A DNA stretch of 5,388 bases from Clostridia bacterium (GTDB taxonomy: Bacteria; Bacillota_A; Clostridia; Oscillospirales; CAG-272), in NCBI GenBank assembly GCA_017472105.1, contig JAFUQY010000442.1, positions 1-5,388 on the forward strand. The letters run 5' to 3'. The position numbers and the translations under genes were made by a program. This document shows, one piece after another, positions 1 through 5,388 of this stretch. A model generated the notes under the pieces. That model was not told the origin of the DNA. It searched no databases and was given only the letters and a program-made list of their open reading frames with translations. Position 1 is the stretch's first letter; each line of letters begins with the position of its first letter.

Positions 1-767
1 ACGGTCTGTCCACTCCTCAGCTTGAAGAAGAAATGGGCGGCGAATACACCGTTATCAACCTCGGTATCCATGCAAATACTCCCGCAGTCTTCTTCATGGA
101 TCTCGTTTCCGCTTACACCAAGGAAGGCGACCTCGTCATCAATGCTCCCGAACCGATGCACGAACAGTGGGGCTCCGTTTCCTTCAACTCCACCATGTGG
201 GGTATCCTTGAGTGCAACCTCGGCGCGGTTTCGAAGGTTGACGTCAGCGTTTACGACGGCTTCTACTCTTCCTTTGCGTCCTTCAACCAGACCCGTTCCT
301 GGTTCGATACCGGACGAGGCTACGACTGGCATGACTCCAACTCCGACCATTACGGTGACCTCAATTACTACCGTGAACTGATGCCCGAAGACTGGATCAC
401 CTACGTCAACGGCGTTCAGGACTTCAGCGTTACCAACTGCCACAACAAGAAGAACATCAAGAACTTCAACTACGGTGTTGAAAAGATCACGGCATCCGGT
501 GCAACCGCGCTCATGACCTTCTCTCCGATCAACATCAACATTCTCTCCGAAAAATCCCTTCAGAAGGATTACCGTCTCAACTATCAGGAATCTGCCGACG
601 AAAAGTTTGACAGCATCCTGATCTCCGAGGTGGATGACTACATCATGTCCGGTGCGTACTTCTCCAACACCGACCTTCACCCGAACACCCCCGGTACCGA
701 AATCCGTACCGCTCAGCTCGCGGAAGACATCAAGGCTTACCTTGCTGATCCGTCCAGCTACAATTGA
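1..767 (+). CDS. SGNH/GDSL-hydrolase-like exported protein, 5'-truncated by window edge
   Basis: The reading frame is open from position 3 to a TGA at 765-767, which is followed in frame by a second TGA (768-770). An internal ATG at 33 exists, but the frame continues upstream of it. Alignment with the next gene shows that the first visible residues (GLSTPQLEEE) correspond to residues 67-76 of that protein, so about 65 N-terminal residues, including the signal peptide and the nucleophile-serine block, lie outside the window. Shared landmarks are an N-L-G block II (VINLG), a KEGDLVINAPE strand matching EEGDVVIVAPE, an FSP segment, and a C-terminal FSNTDLHPN block with the putative catalytic His at 678-680. 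Unlike its paralog it has Asn, not Asp, four residues before that His, and it ends soon after this block with no leucine-rich repeat domain. SGNH proteins of this kind often modify surface polymers, but the substrate cannot be read from the sequence. The family assignment rests on motifs and paralogy only. Confidence 0.8.
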   Translation, partial: GLSTPQLEEEMGGEYTVINLGIHANTPAVFFMDLVSAYTKEGDLVINAPEPMHEQWGSVSFNSTMWGILECNLGAVSKVDVSVYDGFYSSFASFNQTRSWFDTGRGYDWHDSNSDHYGDLNYYRELMPEDWITYVNGVQDFSVTNCHNKKNIKNFNYGVEKITASGATALMTFSPININILSEKSLQKDYRLNYQESADEKFDSILISEVDDYIMSGAYFSNTDLHPNTPGTEIRTAQLAEDIKAYLADPSSYN

Positions 768-770
768 TGA

Positions 771-776
771 AAGGAG
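771..776 (+). promoter_or_regulatory. Ribosome binding site AAGGAG for the SGNH-LRR gene
   Basis: AAGGAG lies 9 nt before the ATG at 786 and directly after the tandem TGA TGA stops of the preceding gene. The 18-nt gap between the genes leaves no room for a separate promoter, so the two are most likely co-transcribed. Another ATG at 778 closes after three codons, which supports 786 as the start. Confidence 0.85.
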
Positions 777-785
777 TATGACATC

Positions 786-2234
786 ATGAAAAAGACAATC
801 TGCATCGTTCTCGCGTTCATTCTGGTGCTGCTCCTGCCCGTCGGCGTTCTTGCCGTACTGGATGTCGCGATTCCCGCACAGTACGATCAGTCCTTCCTTG
901 CCGGTCTGGCGCTGAAGTACGATCTGATTAAAAACGAATCCTCTCCCAAGCTCGTTATCATCGGCGGTTCCAGTGCGGCGTTCGGCCTTGACACGGAACT
1001 GCTGGAAGAGCATCTTCCCTACGAAGTGGTCAACTTCGGTCTGTACGCTACCCTCGGCACCAAGGTCATGATGGACCTCGCGTCTGACTACATCGAAGAA
1101 GGCGACGTTGTGATCGTGGCTCCCGAGCTTGACCCGCAGACCTTCTCCCTGTACTTCAACGCACAGTCCGTATGGCAGGCTGCGGAAAGCGACAAGTCCA
1201 TCCTCTCCGGCGTGGCATCCGACAACATGGGCGACATGCTCGGCGGCTACTGGAAGTACATTGCCGGCAAGTTCTCCAGCTATCAGAAGAACACACCCGA
1301 TCCGACCGGCGTTTACAGCCTCTCCGCGATCGACGCGAACGGTGAAATTGACTACGAACGCACCGAAAACATCATGGCACTCGGCTACGACCCGAACATG
1401 ATGATTAATCTGAACGACAGTCTGATGGATTCCGCGTTCATTGACTACGTAAACGACTTCACTGCTGCCTGCGAAAAGAAGGGCGCTGTCTGCTACTTCA
1501 GCTTCTCTCCGACCAACAAGGCGGCTCTCTCCGAAACCAACACGGAATCGACCATCCTTGCGTTCTACGACAAGCTCGCGAAGCAGCTCGACTGCGAAGT
1601 CATCAGCAATATCAACGACTGCCTCTACGATCAGGCTTACTTCTACGACACCAACTTCCACCTGAACGACACCGGCGTGATCGCGCACAGCATTACCCTG
1701 ATCCGCGACCTGAAGCGTGTGCTCGGTGACAATGCGGTGAATACCCTCGAAGTTCCCGAACCGCCGCAGCCCGGTACCTCTGCTGTTGTCGGTGAAGACG
1801 CAACTGTTTCCGAAGAACGGGAAGATATGAGTGCTCTGTTCACCTACGGCGAGTTTGCAAACGGCAGAATGATTACCGGTGTGACCGACGAAGGCAAGGC
1901 AAAGGAAATCCTCTACACGCCCGCGGCTTATGACGGCGTTGCTGTTCTCGCAATTGCGGACGGCGCGTTCGATGGCTGTCAGGCTGCTGAGATTTACCTG
2001 AATCCCTCCATCATTCAGCTTTACGACGGACTCTTCAAGAACTGCCCGAACCTCGAAAAGGTTCACATTGAACAGCCCATCGCGGCAAAGCTTGCAGTCG
2101 GTAAGAATCTCATGGACGGTGCAAACGACACGGTTCGTCTGGTTCACTCCACTCTTGAAGGCTTCGGCGACTACTACAACAACTACAGCTGGCAGGACTA
2201 CGCCGACCTCATGGAAATCGCCAACATGAACTAA
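786..2234 (+). CDS. Exported SGNH-hydrolase-like protein with C-terminal LRR_5 (BspA-type) domain
   Basis: This is a complete 482-residue protein. Residues 1-25 are a Lys-Lys start plus a hydrophobic segment, either a signal peptide (possible cleavage after the A23 of GVLA) or an uncleaved anchor. Residues 55-310 form an SGNH/GDSL-like domain: LVIIGGSSAAFGLD at 56-69 is the nucleophile block (Ser62 favoured, Ser63 possible), VVNFG at 81-85 resembles block II, and FYDTNFHLN at 286-294 is the block V equivalent with His292 and Asp288. The Asp-to-His spacing is one longer than the classical DxxH, so the triad is a proposal. A Pro/Glu-rich linker (about 320-347) leads to residues 375-431, whose repeats ADGAFDGC and DGLFKNCPNLEKVHI are typical of LRR_5/BspA-like repeats. 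The tail is Tyr/Asn rich and lacks an LPXTG signal. The domain order suggests an extracytoplasmic, surface-acting enzyme with a binding module, perhaps in polysaccharide or teichoic-acid acyl modification, as for DltD or AlgJ relatives. That role is inference. It is paralogous to the gene just upstream. Confidence 0.88.
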   Translation: MKKTICIVLAFILVLLLPVGVLAVLDVAIPAQYDQSFLAGLALKYDLIKNESSPKLVIIGGSSAAFGLDTELLEEHLPYEVVNFGLYATLGTKVMMDLASDYIEEGDVVIVAPELDPQTFSLYFNAQSVWQAAESDKSILSGVASDNMGDMLGGYWKYIAGKFSSYQKNTPDPTGVYSLSAIDANGEIDYERTENIMALGYDPNMMINLNDSLMDSAFIDYVNDFTAACEKKGAVCYFSFSPTNKAALSETNTESTILAFYDKLAKQLDCEVISNINDCLYDQAYFYDTNFHLNDTGVIAHSITLIRDLKRVLGDNAVNTLEVPEPPQPGTSAVVGEDATVSEEREDMSALFTYGEFANGRMITGVTDEGKAKEILYTPAAYDGVAVLAIADGAFDGCQAAEIYLNPSIIQLYDGLFKNCPNLEKVHIEQPIAAKLAVGKNLMDGANDTVRLVHSTLEGFGDYYNNYSWQDYADLMEIANMN

Positions 2235-2239
2235 TCGGT

Positions 2240-2389
2240 GCGGGGCTGCCCCCGCTGGCATACCGGCGCTATTGAAGCTGTGATTTGAACAAGTCCCACG
2301 ACCTTCCGCTGCGCTGATGCAGTGCTAGGGCACTAAGTTTTATCTATCAAATACAGAAAACCGTTATCTCATGTGGGATAGCGGTTTTT
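2240..2389 (+). repeat. 3'-end element, copy L (about 150 nt, inverted relative to copy R)
   Basis: It begins 5 nt after the TAA of the SGNH-LRR gene and runs to the terminator T-tract. Read on the plus strand it aligns with the minus strand of 2561-2409. Over 2240-2322, 67 of 83 positions match with one 2-nt gap; the next 34 nt match at about half of positions with no gap; the terminator matches at about 27 of 33. Visible structure: a GC hairpin GCGGGG-CTGC-CCCCGC (2240-2255); a 5-bp hairpin with loop GAAC (2282-2295); a perfectly conserved block TCCCACGACCTTCCGC (2294-2309); a GCTG-ATG-CAGT mini-hairpin (2313-2323); AGTGC-TAGG-GCACT, found only in this copy; then the terminator. It contains no coding frame. 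It may be a structured 3' UTR, a 3'-derived small RNA, or a MITE/REP-like dispersed repeat. I do not recognise a named RNA family. Confidence 0.85.
2357..2389 (+). terminator. Intrinsic terminator of the plus-strand SGNH operon
   Basis: AAAACCGTTATC (2357-2368) pairs with GATAGCGGTTTT (2377-2388) in a 12-bp stem with one T-G wobble (2364/2381) and an 8-nt loop. The stem runs into TTTTT then CTTG. On the opposite strand the stem is followed by only four T, so it works best on the plus strand. The hairpin is related in sequence to the minus-strand terminator. Confidence 0.88.
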
Positions 2390-2408
2390 CTTGTGTCTGT
2401 TGGAATAC

Positions 2409-2442
2409 AAAAAAGCCGTTACCCAAGTCAGATAACGGCTTT
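2409..2442 (-). terminator. Intrinsic terminator of the minus-strand ABC exporter operon
   Basis: On the minus strand AAAGCCGTTA (2442-2433) pairs perfectly with TAACGGCTTT (2421-2412) around an 11-nt loop. The stem is followed by an uninterrupted run of six T (2414-2409, partly within the stem). Compared with the plus-strand terminator, one stem pair is changed from A-T to G-C on both sides, so pairing is kept. On the plus strand the tail is TTTCTTC, which might give weak bidirectional activity. Confidence 0.9.
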
Positions 2443-2561
2443 CTTCACTTGATTCACTGAACTCAGCCAACTCAAGCTGCATCAGCAACGCGGAAGGTCG
2501 TGGGAACTGTTCAATCCCCGGCTTCCATAACGCCGAGCCATGCCCGCGGGGGCTTCCCCGC
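2409..2561 (-). repeat. 3'-end element, copy R (about 150 nt, inverted relative to copy L)
   Basis: Read on the minus strand it starts at 2561, directly after the TGA (2564-2562) of the ABC exporter gene, and ends at the T-tract at 2409. It has the same order as copy L: a GC hairpin GCGGGG-AAGC-CCCCGC (2561-2546) with changes only in the loop; two extra bases plus a variable stretch; a GAAC-loop hairpin (2517-2504), here extendable to 7 bp; the identical 16-nt block (2505-2490); GCTG-ATG-CAGC (2486-2476); a 34-nt spacer of the same length as in copy L; and a homologous terminator. Homology thus covers the complete 3' flank of both converging genes, leaving about 19 nt in the centre (2390-2408) unassigned. 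The element could act as RNA or be a repeat that inserts at gene ends. Genome copy number is unknown from this window. Confidence 0.85.
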
Positions 2562-4514
2562 TCAGGTTTCGATGCCGGCGAATTGGTTTTGGTAGAGGCT
2601 GTGGTAGACGCCCTGCTTCGCGAGGAGCTCGTCGTGATTGCCGGCTTCCATCACAGTGCCGTCCTTCATTACAATGATGATGTCGGCGTCACGGATCGTG
2701 GAAAGACGGTGCGCAATAATCAGACTGGTGCGGTTCTTCATCAGAGCAACCATCGCCTGCTGAATGTGCATTTCGGTTCTCGTGTCAACGGAGGATGTCG
2801 CTTCGTCCAGAATCAGAATCTTCGGATCCGCCAGTACCGCACGGGCAATGGACAGAAGCTGACGCTGACCCTGGCTGAGGTTACTGCCCCCTTCCGCGAG
2901 AATCGTGCCGTAGCCTTCGGGCAGACGGGAGATGAACTCGTGCGCTTCCGCCATGTCCGCCGCCTGCTCAATTTCGCTCTGTTCCGCGTCCAGCTTGCCG
3001 TACTTGATGTTGTTTCCGATCGTGTCGTGGAACAGAACGGTGTCCTGAAGTACAATCGCAATCGCACTGCGGAGGGTTTCCTTCGGAATGTCGTTGATGT
3101 TGATGCCGTCGATCTTGATTTCACCCGCATCCACGTCGTAGAATCTCGTCAGCAGGTTTACAACGGTCGTCTTGCCGGAGCCGGTTGCACCTACGAGCGC
3201 GATCTTCTGACCGGGCTTGACCTTCAGATTGAAGTCGTGAAGCACCTGCTTGCCGGGAATGTAGGAGAAGTCGATGTGGTTGAACTCGATCTCGCCCTTG
3301 ATTTCATCAACCTTGATCGGGTTGGTGCCTTCGTCCAGTTCGTTCGGAGTCTCGAGAATCGTGAAGACGCGTTCCGCACCTGCAATCGCGGTCAGAATGC
3401 TTGCGTACTGGTTGGAAATCTGGTTGATCGGCTGGGAAAGCTGACGGGAGTACTGGAGAATCGCCTGAATGTCACCGACGGAAATCGCGCCCTTCATAGT
3501 GAAGAATACGCCTGCCGCCGCAACGATGAGGTAGTTCAGGTTGTTGATGATGTTGTTTGCGGGACCCATCAGACCGCCCCAGACGTTCGCACGGATACTG
3601 CACTTGCGGAATTCTTCACTGATTTTCGCAAATTCCTCGCATGCGTCGTCTTCCTTGCCGTACGCGATGACGGTCTTGAAGCCGGTGACCATTTCTTCCA
3701 CCTGCGTGTTCATCTGTCCGAGAAGAACCTGCTTCTGCACGAAGTATTTCCGCATGAATTTGGAGAGGTTCATGGAAACGATCACGGTCAGCGGAATTGT
3801 AATCAGGGAGATGATTGCCATCCGCCAGTCGTAGTAGATCAGCATCGCGAAGGCGCCGATCAGGGTCAGGAACGCGGAAATCAGCGATGTGATCGACGAG
3901 GAGATCGTCATGGAGATGTTGTCGACGTCGTTGGTCATACGGGACATGATGTCGCCGTGCGCGTGGGTGTCGGTGTATCCGATCGGGAGGAAGGAAATCT
4001 TGTCAAACAGGTCCTTCCGCATGGTGTAAACGGTGGTCTGGGAGATCTTCGTGGATGCAAATCCCTGACAGAGCTGGATCACCGCGCTGAAAATGTACAC
4101 GATGCCCATGAGAACGAGGGTTTCGATGAGGGTATCGAAGTCCACGTTCAGCTTGCCGGCGGACAGGGTGATGGCGTCGATGGCTTTCCCCTGTAAATTC
4201 GGGATGGTCAGGTTCAGGAAAGTCGAAATGATCGTCGTGACCATAATCAGGAACACGAGATACTTGCTCTTGCCGATGTATTTCACGAGCTTGGCGACGG
4301 TCGCCTTGGCATTCTTCGGCTTTTCGCGCACCATGTTCCTGCCGTGAGGACCGCGGGGAGCGTCATTGTTCTTCTTCATCAGATCGCGGAGCTCGTCTGC
4401 GGACAGTTCCTTGTTCTTTTCCCCGGGTTTTCCGCCCGGTTTGCCCGCCATCGGAGGCATTCCGCCGTTTTTCGGGGGCATCGGAGGCATTCCGCCGTTC
4501 ATGTTCTCAGCCAT
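2562..4514 (-). CDS. Heterodimeric ABC exporter, consensus-site subunit (EfrB/TM288-like), TMD-NBD
   Basis: This 650-residue protein is an export half-transporter. Residues 1-80 are an unusual cytosolic leader: Met/Pro/Gly-rich NGGMPPM repeats, a GKPGGKPGEK stretch, then a charged helix-like segment. Residues 84-375 form the membrane domain, with hydrophobic helices near 86-105, 130-152, 208-228, 231-250 and 322-340 and the intracellular loop motif TNDVDN (194-199). The nucleotide-binding domain has the A-loop Tyr418, Walker A GATGSGKT (442-449), Q-loop Gln490, signature LSQGQ (546-550, Gln in place of Gly), Walker B ILILD (566-570), catalytic Glu571 and switch His602. The full Glu/His set with a degenerate signature is the hallmark of the TM288/EfrB/MdlB-like partner. 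ATG at 4514 is preferred because an excellent Shine-Dalgarno lies 8 nt before it; a GTG at 4523 lies inside that site. It overlaps the stop of the upstream subunit by 8 nt. The substrate is unknown: drugs, peptides or lipids are all possible for the family. Confidence 0.95.
   Translation of the reverse strand: MAENMNGGMPPMPPKNGGMPPMAGKPGGKPGEKNKELSADELRDLMKKNNDAPRGPHGRNMVREKPKNAKATVAKLVKYIGKSKYLVFLIMVTTIISTFLNLTIPNLQGKAIDAITLSAGKLNVDFDTLIETLVLMGIVYIFSAVIQLCQGFASTKISQTTVYTMRKDLFDKISFLPIGYTDTHAHGDIMSRMTNDVDNISMTISSSITSLISAFLTLIGAFAMLIYYDWRMAIISLITIPLTVIVSMNLSKFMRKYFVQKQVLLGQMNTQVEEMVTGFKTVIAYGKEDDACEEFAKISEEFRKCSIRANVWGGLMGPANNIINNLNYLIVAAAGVFFTMKGAISVGDIQAILQYSRQLSQPINQISNQYASILTAIAGAERVFTILETPNELDEGTNPIKVDEIKGEIEFNHIDFSYIPGKQVLHDFNLKVKPGQKIALVGATGSGKTTVVNLLTRFYDVDAGEIKIDGININDIPKETLRSAIAIVLQDTVLFHDTIGNNIKYGKLDAEQSEIEQAADMAEAHEFISRLPEGYGTILAEGGSNLSQGQRQLLSIARAVLADPKILILDEATSSVDTRTEMHIQQAMVALMKNRTSLIIAHRLSTIRDADIIIVMKDGTVMEAGNHDELLAKQGVYHSLYQNQFAGIET
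4449..4499 (-). repeat. Two identical 21-bp in-frame direct repeats coding NGGMPPM
   Basis: Positions 4449-4469 and 4479-4499 are identical over 21 bp with a 30-bp period, and each encodes Asn-Gly-Gly-Met-Pro-Pro-Met near the N-terminus of the exporter subunit. Identity at the DNA level, including third positions, suggests recent duplication or slippage rather than convergent low complexity. Confidence 0.85.
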
Positions 4515-5388
4515 TGATATCACCTCCGTTGTTCTTCATCTGTGAATTGTAAATATCGCGGTATGCGGCACTGGACTGCATCAGGTTGTCGTGATTGTCA
4601 AATGCCGTGATTTTTCCGTTTTCGATGACCGCAATTCTGTCGGCGTGCATGACACTGGCGATACGCTGTGCGATCATGATAACGGTGGTGTCTTCGAATT
4701 CCTCGTTGAGCGCCTTTCTGAGCTTCGCTTCGGTGCTCAGGTCAAGCGCGGAGGTGGAATCGTCGAAAATGATGATCTCCGGATGACGGAGCACGGCGCG
4801 GGAGATTGCCACACGCTGCTTCTGACCGCCGGACAGGGATGCGCCCTTCTCCGCAACGTAGGAGGTATAGCCGTCCTCCATCTTGGAGATGAATTCATCC
4901 GCCTGTGCGATTCTTGCGGCGTTCTGAATTTCTTCCATGGTTGCGTCGTCCTTACCCCAGCGGATATTTTCGTCGATGCCGCCGGAGAACAGCTCGCTCT
5001 TTTGCAGAACAAAGCCGATTTTTGCGCGGAGTGCCTCGAGATCCCACTTTTTCACGTCAACGCCGTCCACGTAAACGGTGCCGGAAACGGTGTCGTAGAA
5101 GCGCGGAATGAGGTTGACAAGGGAGGATTTGCCGGAGCCGGTCGCGCCGATGATGGCAACGGTTTCGCCCTTCTTCACTTCAAAGGAAATGTTGTCGAGA
5201 ACGTTGTTGCCGGCTGCACCCGGATACTTGAAGGATACGTTTTCAAAGCGGACGGTGCCCTTTTCCGTGCCGTTTTCGACGGAGCCGCTGACGATGACCT
5301 GATCGGCTTCGAGAACCTCACGGACACGGGCAGCACAGGCATTACCGCGGGCGATATTCTGGAAGATCATGGAGATCATCATGATGGA
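4507..5388 (-). CDS. Heterodimeric ABC exporter, degenerate-site subunit (EfrA/TM287-like), N-terminus beyond window
   Basis: The frame is open through the window edge: codons for Ser-Ile precede the Met at 5382, so that Met is internal. Visible are the end of the last membrane helix (SIMMISMIFQNIARGNACAARVREVLE) and the whole nucleotide-binding domain. Counting from that Met, there is an A-loop Tyr53, Walker A GATGSGKS (79-86), Q-loop Gln127, canonical signature LSGGQ (183-187) and Walker B IIIFD (203-207). The catalytic Glu is replaced by Asp208 (codon 4761-4759) and the switch His by Gln239 (codon 4668-4666). These two replacements, paired with LSQGQ in the partner, build one degenerate ATP site, while LSGGQ here completes the consensus site with the partner's Glu and His. 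The Gly-Gly-Asp codons at the C-terminus double as the Shine-Dalgarno of the next gene, so translation is probably coupled. About 300 N-terminal residues, with most membrane helices, are outside the window. Confidence 0.95.
   Translation of the reverse strand, partial: SIMMISMIFQNIARGNACAARVREVLEADQVIVSGSVENGTEKGTVRFENVSFKYPGAAGNNVLDNISFEVKKGETVAIIGATGSGKSSLVNLIPRFYDTVSGTVYVDGVDVKKWDLEALRAKIGFVLQKSELFSGGIDENIRWGKDDATMEEIQNAARIAQADEFISKMEDGYTSYVAEKGASLSGGQKQRVAISRAVLRHPEIIIFDDSTSALDLSTEAKLRKALNEEFEDTTVIMIAQRIASVMHADRIAVIENGKITAFDNHDNLMQSSAAYRDIYNSQMKNNGGDING
4519..4527 (-). promoter_or_regulatory. Extended Shine-Dalgarno GGAGGTGAT inside the upstream coding region
   Basis: GGAGGTGAT on the minus strand matches nine consecutive bases of the usual bacterial anti-Shine-Dalgarno complement. 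The GGAGG core ends 8 nt before ATG 4514. It fixes the start of the downstream exporter subunit and is read as Gly-Gly-Asp in the upstream one, whose stop TGA (4509-4507) follows inside ATGGCTGA. Confidence 0.92.

Noticed and set aside
33..35. ATG at 33 as the true start of the first gene
   Set aside because: The frame is open upstream, and alignment with the paralog places this Met inside the domain, after the nucleophile block. No ribosome binding site is seen at suitable spacing.
1129..1401. Short alternative-frame open reading frames inside the SGNH genes (1129-1401 plus, 22-381 plus, 1643-1843 minus)
   Set aside because: They overlap well-supported genes, have Ser/Thr/Pro/Arg-rich shadow compositions and no recognisable motifs.
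2276..2296. tRNA T-loop-like GTTCAAATC on the minus strand of copy L (and GTTCAATCC on the plus strand of copy R), hinting at a tRNA or attachment site
   Set aside because: The flanking bases do not form a 5-bp T-stem, no acceptor, anticodon or CCA segment is present, and the same bases are explained by the GAAC-loop hairpin.
2240..2561. CRISPR array or insertion-sequence ends
   Set aside because: There are only two copies, inverted rather than direct, with no spacers of uniform size. No transposase frame lies between them and no target-site duplication is visible at the element borders.
2583..4196. Long open frame of 537 codons on the plus strand, antisense to the ABC exporter gene
   Set aside because: It lies in exact codon register opposite a clear ABC transporter. 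Such frames arise when the sense gene avoids TTA, CTA and TCA codons. The product is Arg/Val/Asp-rich with no recognisable domain, and I see no convincing ribosome binding site.
4512..4523. GTG at 4523 as the start of the downstream exporter subunit
   Set aside because: It lies within the GGAGGTGAT Shine-Dalgarno itself, with no ribosome site before it. ATG at 4514 has ideal spacing.

Overview
The window looks like chromosomal DNA of a moderately GC-rich Firmicutes, probably a gut-type Clostridia (Oscillospiraceae-like). This is inferred from C-ending codon preference, strong GGAGG-type ribosome binding sites, a BspA-like leucine-rich repeat domain and an EfrAB/TM287-288-type heterodimeric ABC exporter. 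Taxonomy is an inference with low certainty.

Layout: positions 1-2234 (+) hold two tandem paralogous exported SGNH/GDSL-hydrolase-like genes. The first lacks its 5' end in the window. The second is complete and carries an extra C-terminal LRR_5 domain. Positions 2562-5388 (-) hold the two subunits of a heterodimeric type IV (B-family) ABC exporter. The upstream subunit is cut by the window edge, so only its nucleotide-binding domain is visible. The downstream subunit is complete, and the two overlap by 8 nt. The two gene pairs converge on a 327-bp intergenic region.

That intergenic region is the most interesting part. It is not ordinary spacer: almost all of it consists of two diverged copies of one ~150-nt element in inverted orientation, each starting at or 5 nt after a stop codon and each ending in a related intrinsic terminator. 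By hand alignment about 110 of ~150 positions agree. The best part (about 83 nt) is ~80% identical, and a 16-nt block is perfectly conserved. Many differences between the copies keep base pairing in small hairpins, including one with a GAAC loop, which suggests a structured 3'-UTR RNA module or a dispersed 3'-end repeat.

Functionally, the plus-strand pair probably acts outside the membrane on a cell-surface glycan or acyl group (family-level inference). The minus-strand pair forms one exporter with one consensus and one degenerate ATP site, as expected for heterodimers of this class. Nothing in the window links the two operons functionally except the shared 3' element.
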